DNA of 64,000 nt from Gnetum montanum (Eukaryota > Streptophyta > Gnetopsida > Gnetales > Gnetaceae), in assembly GCA_015680685.1 (NCBI GenBank), contig MNCI01002242.1, positions 1 to 64,000 on the forward strand, in the 5' to 3' direction. Position 1 is the first letter of the stretch. Every line of letters begins with the position of its first letter. The position numbers and the translations under genes are program-made. The notes below the pieces were generated by a model that saw only the letters and a list, made by a program, of their open reading frames with translations, made no database searches and was not told the DNA's origin. Shown here piece after piece: positions 31,616 through 42,804 of this stretch.

Positions 31616-32418
31616 TGATGAGCGACGAGGTACCCTATGCTCAACCATATGAATACGAGCATTTCACGCATAATCCAATCAAATTCCAAGGACTAAGTGC
31701 CTATGAGCCTTTGTGGAATGATAATGGGTTGGTTAATCATTGTCTTCCTGAACTTACTTGTATGTCTTGGTTGTATGGTTAAGTAAGCTTGAGGCATATG
31801 ATTTTTATGGTTTTTATGTGTTTTATATCTTGCAATAATGAGGGGAAGAGAGATAACTAAGTAACTAATATAATTTAACTATTCATTAACTAAGTTCTAA
31901 TTACTCCTAACACCAGTATCTGTTCCCACTTTCCGTACACATCCTGAACTAGTGCAACACTACTGGGATTACCAAACACTAATGGTTATTGGGTTACCAA
32001 GCACTACACACATGCTCGAAGCAGTCGTACTAAGTGTATTTAACTAAGAGAGTTGTAGGGTGAGAGAGATCATTAATTAACTAAGAAAGCATTAAATAAT
32101 AATTAACACTAATTAATCTATTTTGTATGCTACAAGGTTTATCATAAAGTTCATCTTTATTTCCGTACACAAAGTGTGCTTAGGTACATGATGTTCAAAT
32201 AAAGATCCGCTCACTCTATGACTCCTACTACAGGCACACAAAAATTAATTCTAACTCTGGAGGGAAAAAATGGCAAGATTTTGGCTAAGGGACTAACTTC
32301 TAATGTGGAAACCAAGGGAATCACCTCTTATTTATAGGCAAGGAGGTAGGTCGCGATATCGGGTATCCGACATCAGATGGTCAATCCGATATCGCGGATG
32401 CGATATCGTGGTTTATCA
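31616..32418 (-). repeat. 5' LTR of element B
   Basis: 803 bp, TGATGAGCGACGAGG to GGTTTATCA (final CTCATCA decayed). The U3 end (32346-32410) holds several GATATC/CGATATC palindromes. The complement of TATAAATAAGAGG is near 32326. The TSD GAGTT follows. Confidence 0.88.
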
Positions 32419-32423
32419 GAGTT

Positions 32424-32453
32424 GTACAAGAGACATAAAATCAAACTCTAAAA
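32424..32453 (+). repeat. 3' tip of the 5' LTR of element C
   Basis: GTACAAGAGACATAAAATC...CTCTAAAA aligns with the last ~30 bases of the 37238-37999 LTR (TTCCAAGATATGTAATAGC...CTCTAATA). It is the far side of B's insertion. Confidence 0.7.
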
Positions 32454-32465
32454 TGGTATGAGAAG
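32454..32465 (+). other. primer binding site of element C (iMet type)
   Basis: TGGTATGAGAAG directly after the LTR end, compared with the canonical TGGTATCAGAGC: two mismatches. Confidence 0.65.
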
Positions 32466-33081
32466 ACATGAAGATTATCTATAAAAATAAGTATTTATAA
32501 ATTAATAAATAATAGAATAATAGTTACAAATATGAGAATGAAATGATGTGTTAATGGAGTGCAATAATTTGTAAATAAAGGATAGTTACATATGGTGGTT
32601 GGAAAAATAGAATTATATTATAAATAAAAGGAGTTTGAAATATAATATAGGATAATGCATTAAATATTATTACAAGGTAAGAAAGTTAATGAAAATGAGA
32701 AACATGAAGCCTATTCGTGAATAAATAAATATTTTAAAATAATCCTTGAGAAAATGAGAAAGATTCATATGACTTCATAGAATTATAATAGCATCAATAG
32801 CAATCATTCACTCCTTGAACACCATATCATGTACACTATCTAGATACTTTTATGAATCAAGGATAATTTGGGTGATATCCTACATTACTTGAAGAAGGAA
32901 TATGACATCAATAAAAGTTATGAAGATAAAAAACCATAAAGAAATAGGAACCATGATCAAGTTCAAAAATTGTATGATCCTCCTAATACTTTTATGAATT
33001 AAGCACAAATCCATATGCTTGAAGCCTTACTATCATAAGTTACCTGATGAAGAGCTTGTTCTTTGTAACACTTGAATGAAG
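32466..33081. other. internal region of element C, first part
   Basis: AT-rich with no readable domain. By position it would be leader and gag start of element C, but heavy decay leaves no open frame. Confidence 0.4.
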
Positions 33082-33653
33082 TGTCATCACCTAATTCTTG
33101 AATGGTGCCATTATATAATGAAGATGGTGTTTTTTCATAAAAAGTGTTGCAATTATTGTAACAAGACGTAAAAGATCAAGTCTTAATTAAGACTCGAAAG
33201 GATGCATTATAATAACAGTCATGTCTCTTAAGGTGATCTTTGGCAATTAGAACTAAGGTATTTATACTTGGGCATTAGATGTTATATCAACATTGAATTA
33301 TGGAGCTAGTAAAGATGAGTAATAGGTGATGGGTGAAGTGAAATAAGAAGAGGACTAGCCATCCCTTTTAGTTAGTGATAGGCCTAACCATGGCAGCAAT
33401 GTTGGGTTGTCCTTAAGGAATAGATGTTGAAGAAAAATATTTCTAAAAAATTCTCAGATCATGACCCAAATACATTATTCCATAATAATAAAGAATTTTT
33501 CTCTTTTTTTCTTCTATATTTTCTCTATTATTTTCTTTATACATAATATTGTAGTTATGTATATTTGATGTTACCATGTTATCTTCTTATGCCTAATGTC
33601 TAATATAATGTATATTTGATATTTACCATGACATATGGAAATGGGATGTCACA
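33082..33653 (+). repeat. solo LTR of the CCR4-carrier family
   Basis: TGTCATCACC start and GGGATGTCACA end. The internal order matches the carrier LTRs: AATGAAGATGGTGT, CATGTCTCTTAAGGTGATCTTTGG, TATTTATACTTGGG, AGCCATCCCTTTTAG, ATTCCATAATAATAAAG. It lies inside element C. No convincing TSD (TGAAG versus ATAAA), so it may be truncated or old. Confidence 0.75.
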
Positions 33654-34998
33654 ATAAAATAAGAAATTAACCTAAACTATTAATAGCCTTCCATCAAGAA
33701 GAGTAATAAATAAAATAAGAATGTCTTATAATAATTCATTATGTTACAAAATGTTATCATAATAAAATATTAATTACACCATGATTCTATAAGTAGCCAT
33801 ATATGTTTAGTATGTAAAGATCAAAATTCACAAAATTTGTATTTGAGAAGTATTTAAGTGATTTTAAGAAAGGATTATTTATGAAATAACATTATAAATC
33901 TTTTTTTAATGCTTAAATGTTTATTATTCCTAATTCCAAACAATTAGAAGTGCTCCATCTATGTGGAAAATAAATCTAGAGAAAAAATTCAACTTTGATG
34001 CAAGTTTGGCTAACAAGGAAGCATTTGTGATGCTGTTGATGATTCCAATTTCAAGTGAGCTTAATCTCAAACACATTATTACATACAACACAAAATGTTT
34101 GTAATTAATGATAAAACTAGTAGCACAGGAGCATCTAGAAGAGATTGGCATGAAGGACTATGTAAATTTTAAAGTTCTAGCATCAAAACTTATTATGAAT
34201 TATGGATTCAATTAGTCTTTTAAGACCTACTATGATGGTGTAATGCAAATATTCTATTGGAATAATTCTATTCACATAATCATCAATTAAGATATTGTTG
34301 GATTTTTTGACAAGGATAAGAACTTCTATCTATTATTTGTATATGTGAACCAATAATTGTAAAGTTCTAATGTTTGTCTTTCTATCCAAGTAATGTCTAA
34401 AAGATGATAGTGTAAGTGGTTAGATTAATATTGACCAATGAGAAGAAAATTTAAGATCCATATGTGAAATCTATAATAATTGGATGAATTGTGTCAATCA
34501 TTGTATAAATGTCTAATGGGGTGTTCTTAACACATTTTTTTATGTTCAAGCCTAGAAACTAAAATGTACATGGACAATCCTCATAGTGTATAATTTTTAT
34601 TTTACACTTATGAATCTTATAGAAGGTTAAAATGCATATTTGGGTTTGAAGGACTCATTCAAGTATTAGTAGAGAAATTTTATAACATGAGATTTCCTTC
34701 TTGATTGGCAACACATATGATGATGAATCTTTAAGATCCATATGTAAAATGTACAACAAGTTGATGGAGTATATTAATCATTATACAAAAGACTAGTGGG
34801 ATGTTTTTAAGATCTTATTTTATATCTAAGCCTGGAAACTAAAATTCACATGGGTAAGACTCATACTATACAATTTTTATTATATAATTATTTAGGTTAA
34901 TGAAGTGTAAAATAAAAATTGGATTTTGAAGAGCTCCTTACACTATTATTAGAGAAAATTTATATCAAAGAATTATCTTATTGATTTTCAATACACAT
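33654..34998. other. internal region of element C, second part
   Basis: AT-rich. A plus-strand reading near 33990-34150 (NFDASLANKEAF, EEIGMKDYVNF) is weakly protein-like, but I do not recognise it. Two partially similar segments, about 34440-34640 and 34730-34930 (each with AAGATCCATATGT...AAACTAAAA(T/A)), suggest a local duplication of about 290 bp. Confidence 0.45.
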
Positions 34999-35567
34999 GT
35001 ATAACATTCTCATTTCGAAATGGTGTTGTTGCATAATGAAGATGTCTTTTCATAAAAAGAGTTGCAATTATCATAAAAAGATCCAAAAGGATAGTTGTAA
35101 TTATGACATAAAAGGGCTTGTTATAATAATGGAGCTATCACTCAAGGTAACCTTTGGGGATTTGACCTAAGGTATTTACACACAAACATTAGAGGTTGTA
35201 TTAGCATGGAGTTGCAAAGTTAGAAATGTGAGTAATATGTACTAGGTGAAGTAAGACATGAAGAAGAATAGCCATACCTGATGATTAGTGATAGGAATAA
35301 CCATGGTGGTAGTGTTGGATTCCCTCTAAGGTATAGATATTCATGAAAGAAAACCCCAAGGAATACCTAAAGCATGATCCAAATACACTATTCCACATCA
35401 ATATAGCATTCTTTCCTCTTTATTTTTGCATTTTTCCTATTATTTTCTTTATGCATAATGTTAAATGTTACACATATTTAATATTTGGTATATTACTATT
35501 TTACACCTAGTGTCTAATATAACATATATTTGAATTTTTCCATGACATCTAGAAACAACATGTCACA
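34999..35567 (+). repeat. second solo LTR of the CCR4-carrier family
   Basis: TGTATAACATTCTCATTTC start (two-base insertion relative to TGTAACATC) and ACATGTCACA end. It contains the family blocks GGTAACCTTTGGGGATTTGACC, GTGTTGGATTCCCTCTAAGG and AAACCCCAAGGAA. ATACA occurs at 34991-34995 and 35568-35572 and may be the TSD, although the left copy is offset by three bases. Confidence 0.78.
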
Positions 35568-37237
35568 ATACAGTAAGTTCTATTTTGCTAGCGAATAAAT
35601 AGGTTACCAAGTTGGTAATGGATTAAGAAACATTAATCTTAACCATAGAAGATAGTAAGATCATAATCACATCAAGCACCATAATAAGCCCAAGAAGAAT
35701 AGATGAGTGTGGCATGCTTACTACTCCATCAAGTAAATGTTTATCCAAGAATCCTAAAGACATACTTATTGTTCATAAGAATACAAAATAGAAAGAGAGG
35801 AATACAAATCTTCATGATGAGTTCTTTATTTTTCCTTTTCATAATTATGTTGATAAGATATATCTTATTTTATTTATAGGTATAAAAATTCTTGATGTTG
35901 CTACCCTAATGAAAAATCATCAAGTTATTAATAGAACTAAGGCAATACATACCTTGAGAACTTATGTTGACTTAATGTCTACTAATACTTGTAAGTTAAT
36001 TAGGAAAAAAATTATCTACCTCATATAAGAATCTATTAATCTTATTAATGGAATAATAATTAAAGAATTTTGAAAACATTTGTTAAGAAATGGTGTAAGG
36101 ATGTAGATGTACAAATCAATATGGGAGTACAATATTGGCTAGATTCTAATGAACAAAATGTCATCAATAATCATGTACTCATAAGAGGAGTGTATTTATA
36201 TGTGGATTTCATGATCTATTATGCAACATTTAAATAAGTAGAATATTGCAAGGAAGATGAAATTGTAGATTTTGTTATGAAACTATCAATTATTGAGAAA
36301 GAAAAGAAGCATTGGGATATTATGTTCCAAACTCACATAAACAAATATGATAAATTGAATAAGGATTGTTAGAAGTTTGCATAGATTTTGGAGTAATATA
36401 AGGCATATATCAAGGAAAAGTTATAGCTAGTGGTTAAGAATAAGAACAAGAAGATCTACCCAATAATGCAACTAAAGATATTACAAAGATGGAGTAATAT
36501 CAATTAGAATTAGAAGAACTTAAGGATAAAAATTATCAAATGAAGAAAGAAGTGAATAATCTTTGTAACAAAATCTAAAAACTTGTAGATGAGCACCAAA
36601 AATTATAGGTAGACATCCAAGAAATTAAAGATCATATGCATGTAGAAAATACATTGCTAGAAGAGTATTGTCTAAAATTAAGTTCAAAAGAAGGTAACAT
36701 TACTACATATAAAGAGGAGCTTACAGAGTTACAACAGGAAAAAGAACTTTTAAAGGCATCCATGAATTAGTAAGAACTTGATGTTTGACCACTACAAACT
36801 TTAGAGACATCAATGAATATTATTAGTGTTGATGCTATTTAACATATTAATGATCATCCTTCTTCTCATGCATAATCATTTGTTATTATTCCAACTAAAG
36901 TACAATTCCAAGATATTGAATTCCCATATGCATATCCATCTTCTCTTATTAATAAAATAGAATCCACATTGTTAATCTCATAAATCAACACCCTATCATA
37001 TACTATGTTTTGGCCTATCAATTAAGTAGTAGGTCTTACTATTTGTGAAGAGCATAATTTAATTTTTTAATTCTATGAATGAATGAGTAAAGATATGTAA
37101 TTTCATCATTTCTTATGAATGTTAATCAATTATTAATGGCCATCATAAAGTCTTATACACTCCTAAATATTTATTACCACTCATTGACTTTATAAGAAAT
37201 AAAAAATGAAGCTTCGAAATTAATACTTGAAGAGGAG
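35568..37237 (+). pseudogene. coiled-coil-coding relic in element C, function unknown
   Basis: Plus-strand readings in broken frames between about 36240 and 36780 give a Lys/Glu/Leu-rich heptad-like protein: EKEKKHWDIMFQTHINKYDK, LEELKDKNYQMKKEVNNLC, then ELTELQQEKELLKASMN. This is coiled-coil-like. No zinc knuckle, RT or integrase is seen. It could be a degraded gag-like or accessory protein. A purine tract (GAAGAGGAG, about 37228-37236) ends the region as the PPT of C. Confidence 0.4.
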
Positions 37238-37999
37238 TGTTTAACTAAACAAATTAAAATTATATAATCATTAGTTTTGGAATCCTTCAAGGTCATTTGT
37301 AACCTTTCATGATCAATTCATAATGAAAAGGATGACTTATAATATAAAATCCATCACAACATTTCTACTAAATATAAAAAATTAGTAAACAAGTTATGAA
37401 GTTATGCATAACATATGGACTAAGTTATAAACGAATGAATTAATAAGAGAAGAATACTAAGAAATAATTAAAAAGGAGTATGAGATTTATGTCAGTAAAT
37501 AAATGCACAAATGATAAAGTGGACACATTCAATAGATCAAAGACATGATGAAATGTAGGAAGATATTACAAAGTATAAGATTCCAAAAAATAACCAAAGC
37601 ACCATAATTAAAAGGTTAAAGAAGTGAGTGAGTTAAGAAGAAATGAAGACTTTATAAAAAAGCAAGATCAAATATTTAAAAGAACAACTAAAGATCCAAA
37701 TTTTTTCATATGTATCTTATTGTAGTTTCTTAAATAACAAGAGAATGTTATCTATAAGTTTACACTAGAAATGAAAAGAAAGGCTTAAGAAGAAGCATTA
37801 CATAGATCATAATCAAGCAAAATAGTGATTCATAGAGATAAGCTAACTTCATGATCAACTAGCAAATTACAAAGTAACACAAATGATGTGTATCATTAAT
37901 AAATTTATTAAACAAATAAATTACTTATTAAGTTTTCTAATACAAATGGATCCTTTGGCAATTAGAATTTTCCAAGATATGTAATAGCAATCTCTAATA
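37238..37999 (+). repeat. 3' LTR of element C
   Basis: 762 bp, TGTTTAACTAAAC to TCTCTAATA (terminal CA decayed to TA). Homologous to 15583-16359. The base after its TSD (38005) resumes the RT gene of element D. Confidence 0.82.
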
Positions 38000-38004
38000 G
38001 GTGA

Positions 38005-38930
38005 GTCATGCCTTTTGGGCTAACTAATGCTCTAGCAAAATTCATGAACCTTATGCAAAATATTTTAAAAGATCTTATTGCTAAATGCTATGTTTTTTTC
38101 TTTTATGATAATCTTGTCTATAGTTCTAATGAGGAAGATCACCTGCAATAGTTAAGGATGCTAAACTCAAAGATTTATGAAGCGTAACTAGTAATTAAGG
38201 AAAATAATGATTAGTTCATGAATAAGAAAACTATCTACTTAGGTCATATTTTTTCTAATAATCATGTCAATATGGAATTATGTAAGATTAAGACAATCAT
38301 GGAATGATCACCATCAAGATATGTAAGAGAGATAAGATCTTTTCTTACATTCGCTAGTTTTTTTCAAGAGATTTACTAGAAATTTGAGTTCTCTTGCATG
38401 ATTGATGCTATTCTTTTTTTGAAGAAAAATTTAGCCTTCATGTGGAATGAGGTAAAAGGGAATTCTTTTCAAGCATTAAAGAAAGACATTTCTATTTTTT
38501 CTAAGCTTATGTAAAATTTCTGACTTAAAGGTAATTGCAAGTGAAGTTATTATTAGAGGTGTGCTATCAGAGCCCATTGCATTTTGTTTTTTAAAAATTA
38601 AATGATTCTAGATAAAAGTATAGTATATATGAGAAAGAGTTGGATGCTATAGTTCAAGAAATCAGTCATTGGAGATATTACTTACTAAGATTTGAATTTG
38701 TTTTATAAACTAATCCTAGAGTACTTCAATTCTTGAATTCTCAACAAAAATTGAGTACTAAGAATATGACATGTATTAAAAATTGCAAAATTTTTATTTT
38801 GTTTTGAAGCATAGGTGTAGCAAGTCAAATGTTATTACTAATCCTTATTCTAGGATTCATATTTCTCATTATTATGTTGAAGTCAAAGGCTTTGAATTGT
38901 TTGCTACCTTGTATTGAAGTAATACTAATT
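38005..38930 (+). pseudogene. pol: RT C-terminal half and RNase H, element D
   Basis: Starts VMPFGLTNALAKFMNLM, continues YVFFFYDNLVYS, where the catalytic Y-V/L-DD box has decayed to F-YDN, then YLGHIFSNNHV (thumb, about 38230). RNase H traces follow: TFASFF, LKKNLAFMWNE (38415), and SVIGDITY-QDL-FV-like sequence with LNSQQKLST remains (about 38670-38760). The frame contains many stops. It is in-frame continuous with the D fragment ending at 15582 once the insertion is disregarded. Confidence 0.82.
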
Positions 38931-38971
38931 TTTTTAATTTTTGAAAAGAATAGAGTTCATTGTTGATATGA

Positions 38972-40160
38972 ATGATTAAAAAATTAAAAGAATATCATAT
39001 TAAGAATAACATTATTTTAAAAGATAGAAAAATTTATGTTTCCAAATATGATTTCAAATACAACAATTTTGAAGAAAAACATAATAGTAACATGGATGAT
39101 CACATGGGTAAAATCAAAGACTTTGGAATTAGTGAAAAAAAACTATTTCTAGCCTAATATGTATATGGATGTTTTATTTATGAAAGAATGTTATATTTAG
39201 AAAAATTTCACAAAGGTAGAAAAGATGTTGATGGTTATCATTTGCATTTGATAATCACAAATGATCCTTTCGAAAGTATAGGTTTAGAATTTATTTGTGT
39301 CATTTCAAAGATAAAATGTGGTCATGATGTAATTATTGTTTTGGTAAATAGGGATCCGATGATAGATTATTTTATTCTATGTAGAAGGACTAGTGAGGCT
39401 TCTTAGGTTTCTTATTTATCCCTTCAACATGTAAAATTGGATGGCATTTCATTAATTCTTACGTGTAATAGAGTATCAAATTTAATGGTCATGTTTGAAA
39501 ATCATTTTCACAATTATTGGAAAGCAAGTTATCATTTTCTATATTTTATCATCCTCAAACTAATGAACAAACTAATGTGAAAAATATATCATTGGTAAAG
39601 ATATTAATATATTTATGTGAAGATTAGGTAAAGAGGTTGAAGAATATGTTATCTCCTTGCTAAATTATCCTATAATAATGTTTTCCATACCCATATTGGT
39701 AATATTTAATTTGCTAAAAATTATGATTTTTTTACCAAATATTATAGATGAAATTAGGAAAGTGATGATGATATCTTTTTAGTGATGATGATATCTTTTT
39801 AAGTTCTAATTTTGTTGAGAAAATGAAGCACTTGCATCAACAATTCAAATATCACTTGGAGAAGAAGATCAACAAAGTGGTTTCCAAAGCTAATGTGGAC
39901 AAGAGAAAAATTAAATTTTAAATTAATCATTACATTTTGATCTCTTTGATGAAATAAAGATAAAGGAATGTGTATTTCTAGAAGATTAAGCCTAGGACAA
40001 TTGGTCCATTTAGAATTAAGGATAAGATCAATATCAATTGTTACAAGATTTAATTACCCAATTATCTTTCTATTTCTTGTGGTTTTATGTTTTAGATTCA
40101 ATTACATATCAAGGAAATGTTTTTATATTGGATTTGAAGCAGTCTTGAAGCCTTCAACTA
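38972..40160 (+). pseudogene. pol: integrase of element D
   Basis: In order: KDRKIYVSKYDFKYNN and H-N-S-N-M-D-D-H-M-G (H2C2 domain start, 39020-39110), a Y-LHLIITNDPFESIGLEFI block with KIKCGHDVIIVLVNRDPMID and RRTSEAS (catalytic core start, 39225-39404; normally ...MDF...VVVDRFSKMAHF), KLMVMFENHF-like core (39480), AFHPQTN-like YHPQTNEQTNV (39545-39580), and a C-terminal RKERFISRRL...GPF-I-x-K-like box (39950-40030). Strongly decayed Ty3/Gypsy integrase. No chromodomain was identified behind it. Confidence 0.75.
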
Positions 40161-40349
40161 TATAGTTGAAGGTGAAAATCCATTGAATTCATCATGAAAA
40201 CCATTCTTTTTTACAAGTAGGAAAGGCTAGGAGCATAAGAGGCAAATAGATGCATGAGTACTTGATTCATTCATGTTATGAAATTCCTATATTATCATTT
40301 CAATTCAACAAAATGACTTGGATTTCTTGGGTTTTGATGCTATTCTAAG

Positions 40350-41443
40350 TGTAATACCCATTTAAGATAAATGTTTTTTAAAGTGTGATGTAGATGATAA
40401 GGACATTAAACAACTCATTTAGATAATTCTTATCCTCAAGGTATTCTAGGAGTAGTAGAAGTAATGCATTTATATTTTCTTATTTGTTTGGAGTCAACTA
40501 CATTATTTTTCAAGATTAGGTAGACAAGTGTAATCTTACAATGAGTCAAATTCAAGTAAAATTCTATCAAGTATAAGCAATTTTTCTTGTACTCTATTGT
40601 AGTAAGTTGTTTTTATAATTTTTGAGAGTTTGGAACAACTATGAGGACCTAAAAGTCATAGAAGGTAGTTTTCCCAAAATTACTAGCAATAGTAAGTCAC
40701 AGTGGAATCATAGTTAGTAGAAAAATGGTCACCAAAGTATTCAACATTTATCATTGTTATGAGATGTGAGTTGTAGTTTGGTCATACGCTCACTAATATG
40801 ATGGATTTGTAAGCTATAGTCACTCATAGTCTCATTAAAATTTGAATTTTTTTTAAAAAAATGAGTTTTGAGAAAGTTTAATGACAAAAGAAGACTAAGA
40901 GATCCTAAAAAGGTATAAAAGAGCAATGTAACTTAAGAAAATATGCCTATTATATGCTTATTTCCAAGAGACTGTCAATCATAATTAAGAGCTTCATTGA
41001 GATAGATAGAGAGATCTTCTTTGGTATTGTGAGTGATTGTGAGTGTTTGATTAGTTGAAGATTTATCCTTGGAAATGTGTTATTTTCTTTATCCTTTATA
41101 TTCCATTTAATTTAATTTATAATAAAGTTTAGATTTTCTTTTTTCTTTGGAATTTCATATTGTTTGGAATCTTTGCAACTAGTTAGGATTTGGATTTTGG
41201 AATTCAAAGGATTGCTCCATCATTATAATTTCAATTTAACTTGAAATAAAAATATTATTTAACATAAATATTCTTCTACACTAACAAATTGGATGACCAT
41301 TCAATTTCAATAAAAATGAATTTTCCATATATGATATAAGATCTCCAATTAATTAGTTGTAATTTAATTTGATTTCAAAAAGAAGATAATATTTCGAATT
41401 GATCATGATTTGAAATAAGATTTAAACCTTAGGTGCCATTACA
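40350..41443 (+). repeat. candidate 3' LTR of element D
   Basis: TGTAATACCCA at 40350 and GGTGCCATTACA ending 41443 are imperfect inverted ends of the TG...CA type, placed after the integrase as expected. No second copy is in the window, and no TSD can be tested, so this is a hypothesis. Confidence 0.4.
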
Positions 41444-42278
41444 AAAAACTTGTAAAATTATAACTAATACTTATGATATTACAATCTAAAATAATTTAAA
41501 ATCAAAACATAACATCATCCTTGCATTCTAATCCAACAAACAAAAAATATTGTTAAGAACACAACCTACTTTGTTCATGAGAAGATCTACCACCTAAGGG
41601 AGTCTCAATCATGTAATTTCAAGGGGGACTATGAATTGGTATAGGCTAGTGTTTCATCCTCTTTTCATCTAATTCCCAAGGATGCTCCAAAATTTGTAAA
41701 AAATCTAGAGCAACTCTTAGAAGAATTGGAGAGTGCTACATGTATTGCCCATTATCTATTGACTCGTGAGTAGTTCCTTTAAGTGGAGATTGATTGATTT
41801 TGGGTAAGTATTTTTTCTCTTCTTTTTCTTTTTTTTTCTCATTTAATCTTTTCATTCATAATTTATAATTTTAATCTTGTTTTATGCATGTAGAGGAACG
41901 AAAAGGAATGGAAGGATGACATGATCGATTGATCTCTTCAAGTAAGTTTGTTAGATGCTAAAAATAAAAAGAGGGAAGAGGCAAGGGTTGTAGCGAAGAG
42001 TGAATCTAAGTATATTAAACATTTATGTGATAGTTTAGCAAGATGCAAGGTAGTACTAAATAAGAAAGATTCTACTAATGAAGAACAAGAAGTCTTGTTG
42101 AAGACAATCTTAGATCTTCTGGATGCCTTCAAGGTAAATAACTAATTGCAAACCTGCTTCCTTTGTTCTTCTATTCTACTTCTTTTCTATTTTATTTTCT
42201 TTTTACTACATGTATTCCACCTCGATGTACTTATTTAAAATAATATTTTCTTCCTCTTTGGCTCCTAAATCGTGGTTT
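41444..42278 (-). other. internal remnant of CCR4-family-related element K
   Basis: Lies on the internal side of the minus-strand LTR at 42293. No gag/pol motif and no CCR4 similarity were recognised on the minus strand. On the plus strand 41948-42145 is a Lys/Glu-rich coiled-coil-like open frame of 65 codons, possibly a shadow. Probably a truncated element. Confidence 0.4.
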
Positions 42279-42290
42279 GCTTCAATACCA
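42279..42290 (-). other. primer binding site of element K (iMet type)
   Basis: The complement reads TGGTATTGAAGC two bases inside the LTR edge, followed by AAACCACGA, as in carrier copy 2 (5597-5617). This identifies the LTR at 42293 as a 5' LTR. Confidence 0.7.
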
Positions 42291-42292
42291 AA

Positions 42293-42804
42293 TGCGACAT
42301 CCCATTCCTAGATGTCGTTAGAACATGATCATTCGTTGCTTAATTCATCACATTTGTGAGCATTATAATGAAAATACCATTAAATAACTTGATAAATGAA
42401 TAACTCAGTAAATTACTGGTGCACTAAATTTAACAAAAAATAAAAAGAGAGAAAAAAATTTATTAATAGGAGTGGTATACTATAACACCCTCTAAGTTAT
42501 CTTCCCATGCCACTTATGCCTTAGAGGCAATCCAGCATTGCCATCATGATTAGGCTATCTAGTTGAATAGATGATCAATCCCTTGTTGTCTTGCTTCATC
42601 CAACTTTTGGCACTTCCCAATTCAGGCTTTGCAACTCTATGCCAACATGACCTTTAAACCTAGTCCTAAATGGCATAGGTCAAATCCATTCCTGATGGGT
42701 ATATGAATAATTGTAACTTTTCATAACGAGACACTCCTTCATTAGAAGTTTAGTTACATGATTTACAATATAGTTTTTCCCTTAACAAGGGATGAGACAT
42801 TACA
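42293..42804 (-). repeat. 5' LTR of element K, diverged CCR4-carrier family
   Basis: On the minus strand: TGTAATGTCTCATCCC start and GGAATGGGATGTCGCA end. It shares GGATTGCCTCTAAGGCATA and the AGGTCATGTTGGCATAG-type block with the carrier LTRs. It is the only minus-strand member seen here. Confidence 0.7.

Larger units (their letters stand above)
16360..32418 (-). mobile_element. Athila-like Ty3/Gypsy retrotransposon B (minus strand), split by element A
   Basis: B occupies 16360-16369 and 23134-32418. The TSD GAGTT is intact at 16355-16359 and 32419-32423. On the minus strand the order is 5' LTR (31616-32418), tRNA-Asp-type PBS, gag, protease, RT, RNase H, integrase, a 1.6-kb non-coding 3' region, PPT and 3' LTR (23134-23932 plus 16360-16369). 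The RT motif set (FLDGYSGYNQI, FAYKQMSFGL) and the Asp primer point to the Athila group. All genes carry stops and frameshifts. A sits inside B's 3' LTR, ten bases from its outer edge. Confidence 0.88.
15583..37999 (+). mobile_element. LTR retrotransposon C, inserted in the RT gene of D and itself full of insertions
   Basis: The outer ends are two related LTRs (15583-16359 plus 32424-32453, and 37238-37999). Flanking 5-mers are TGTTA (15578-15582) and GGTGA (38000-38004), each one change from GGTTA, read as a mutated TSD. An iMet-type primer site follows the 5' LTR and a purine tract (AGAGGAG) precedes the 3' LTR. Net of nested elements B/A and two CCR4-family LTRs, the internal region is about 3.6 kb, with a coiled-coil relic but no identifiable RT or integrase. 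PBS and PPT resemble Copia elements, but the superfamily is not established. Confidence 0.8.

Noticed and set aside
41948-42145. Small coiled-coil gene
   Set aside because: 65 codons, no promoter, codon context or neighbour support; probably a chance frame in a decayed element.
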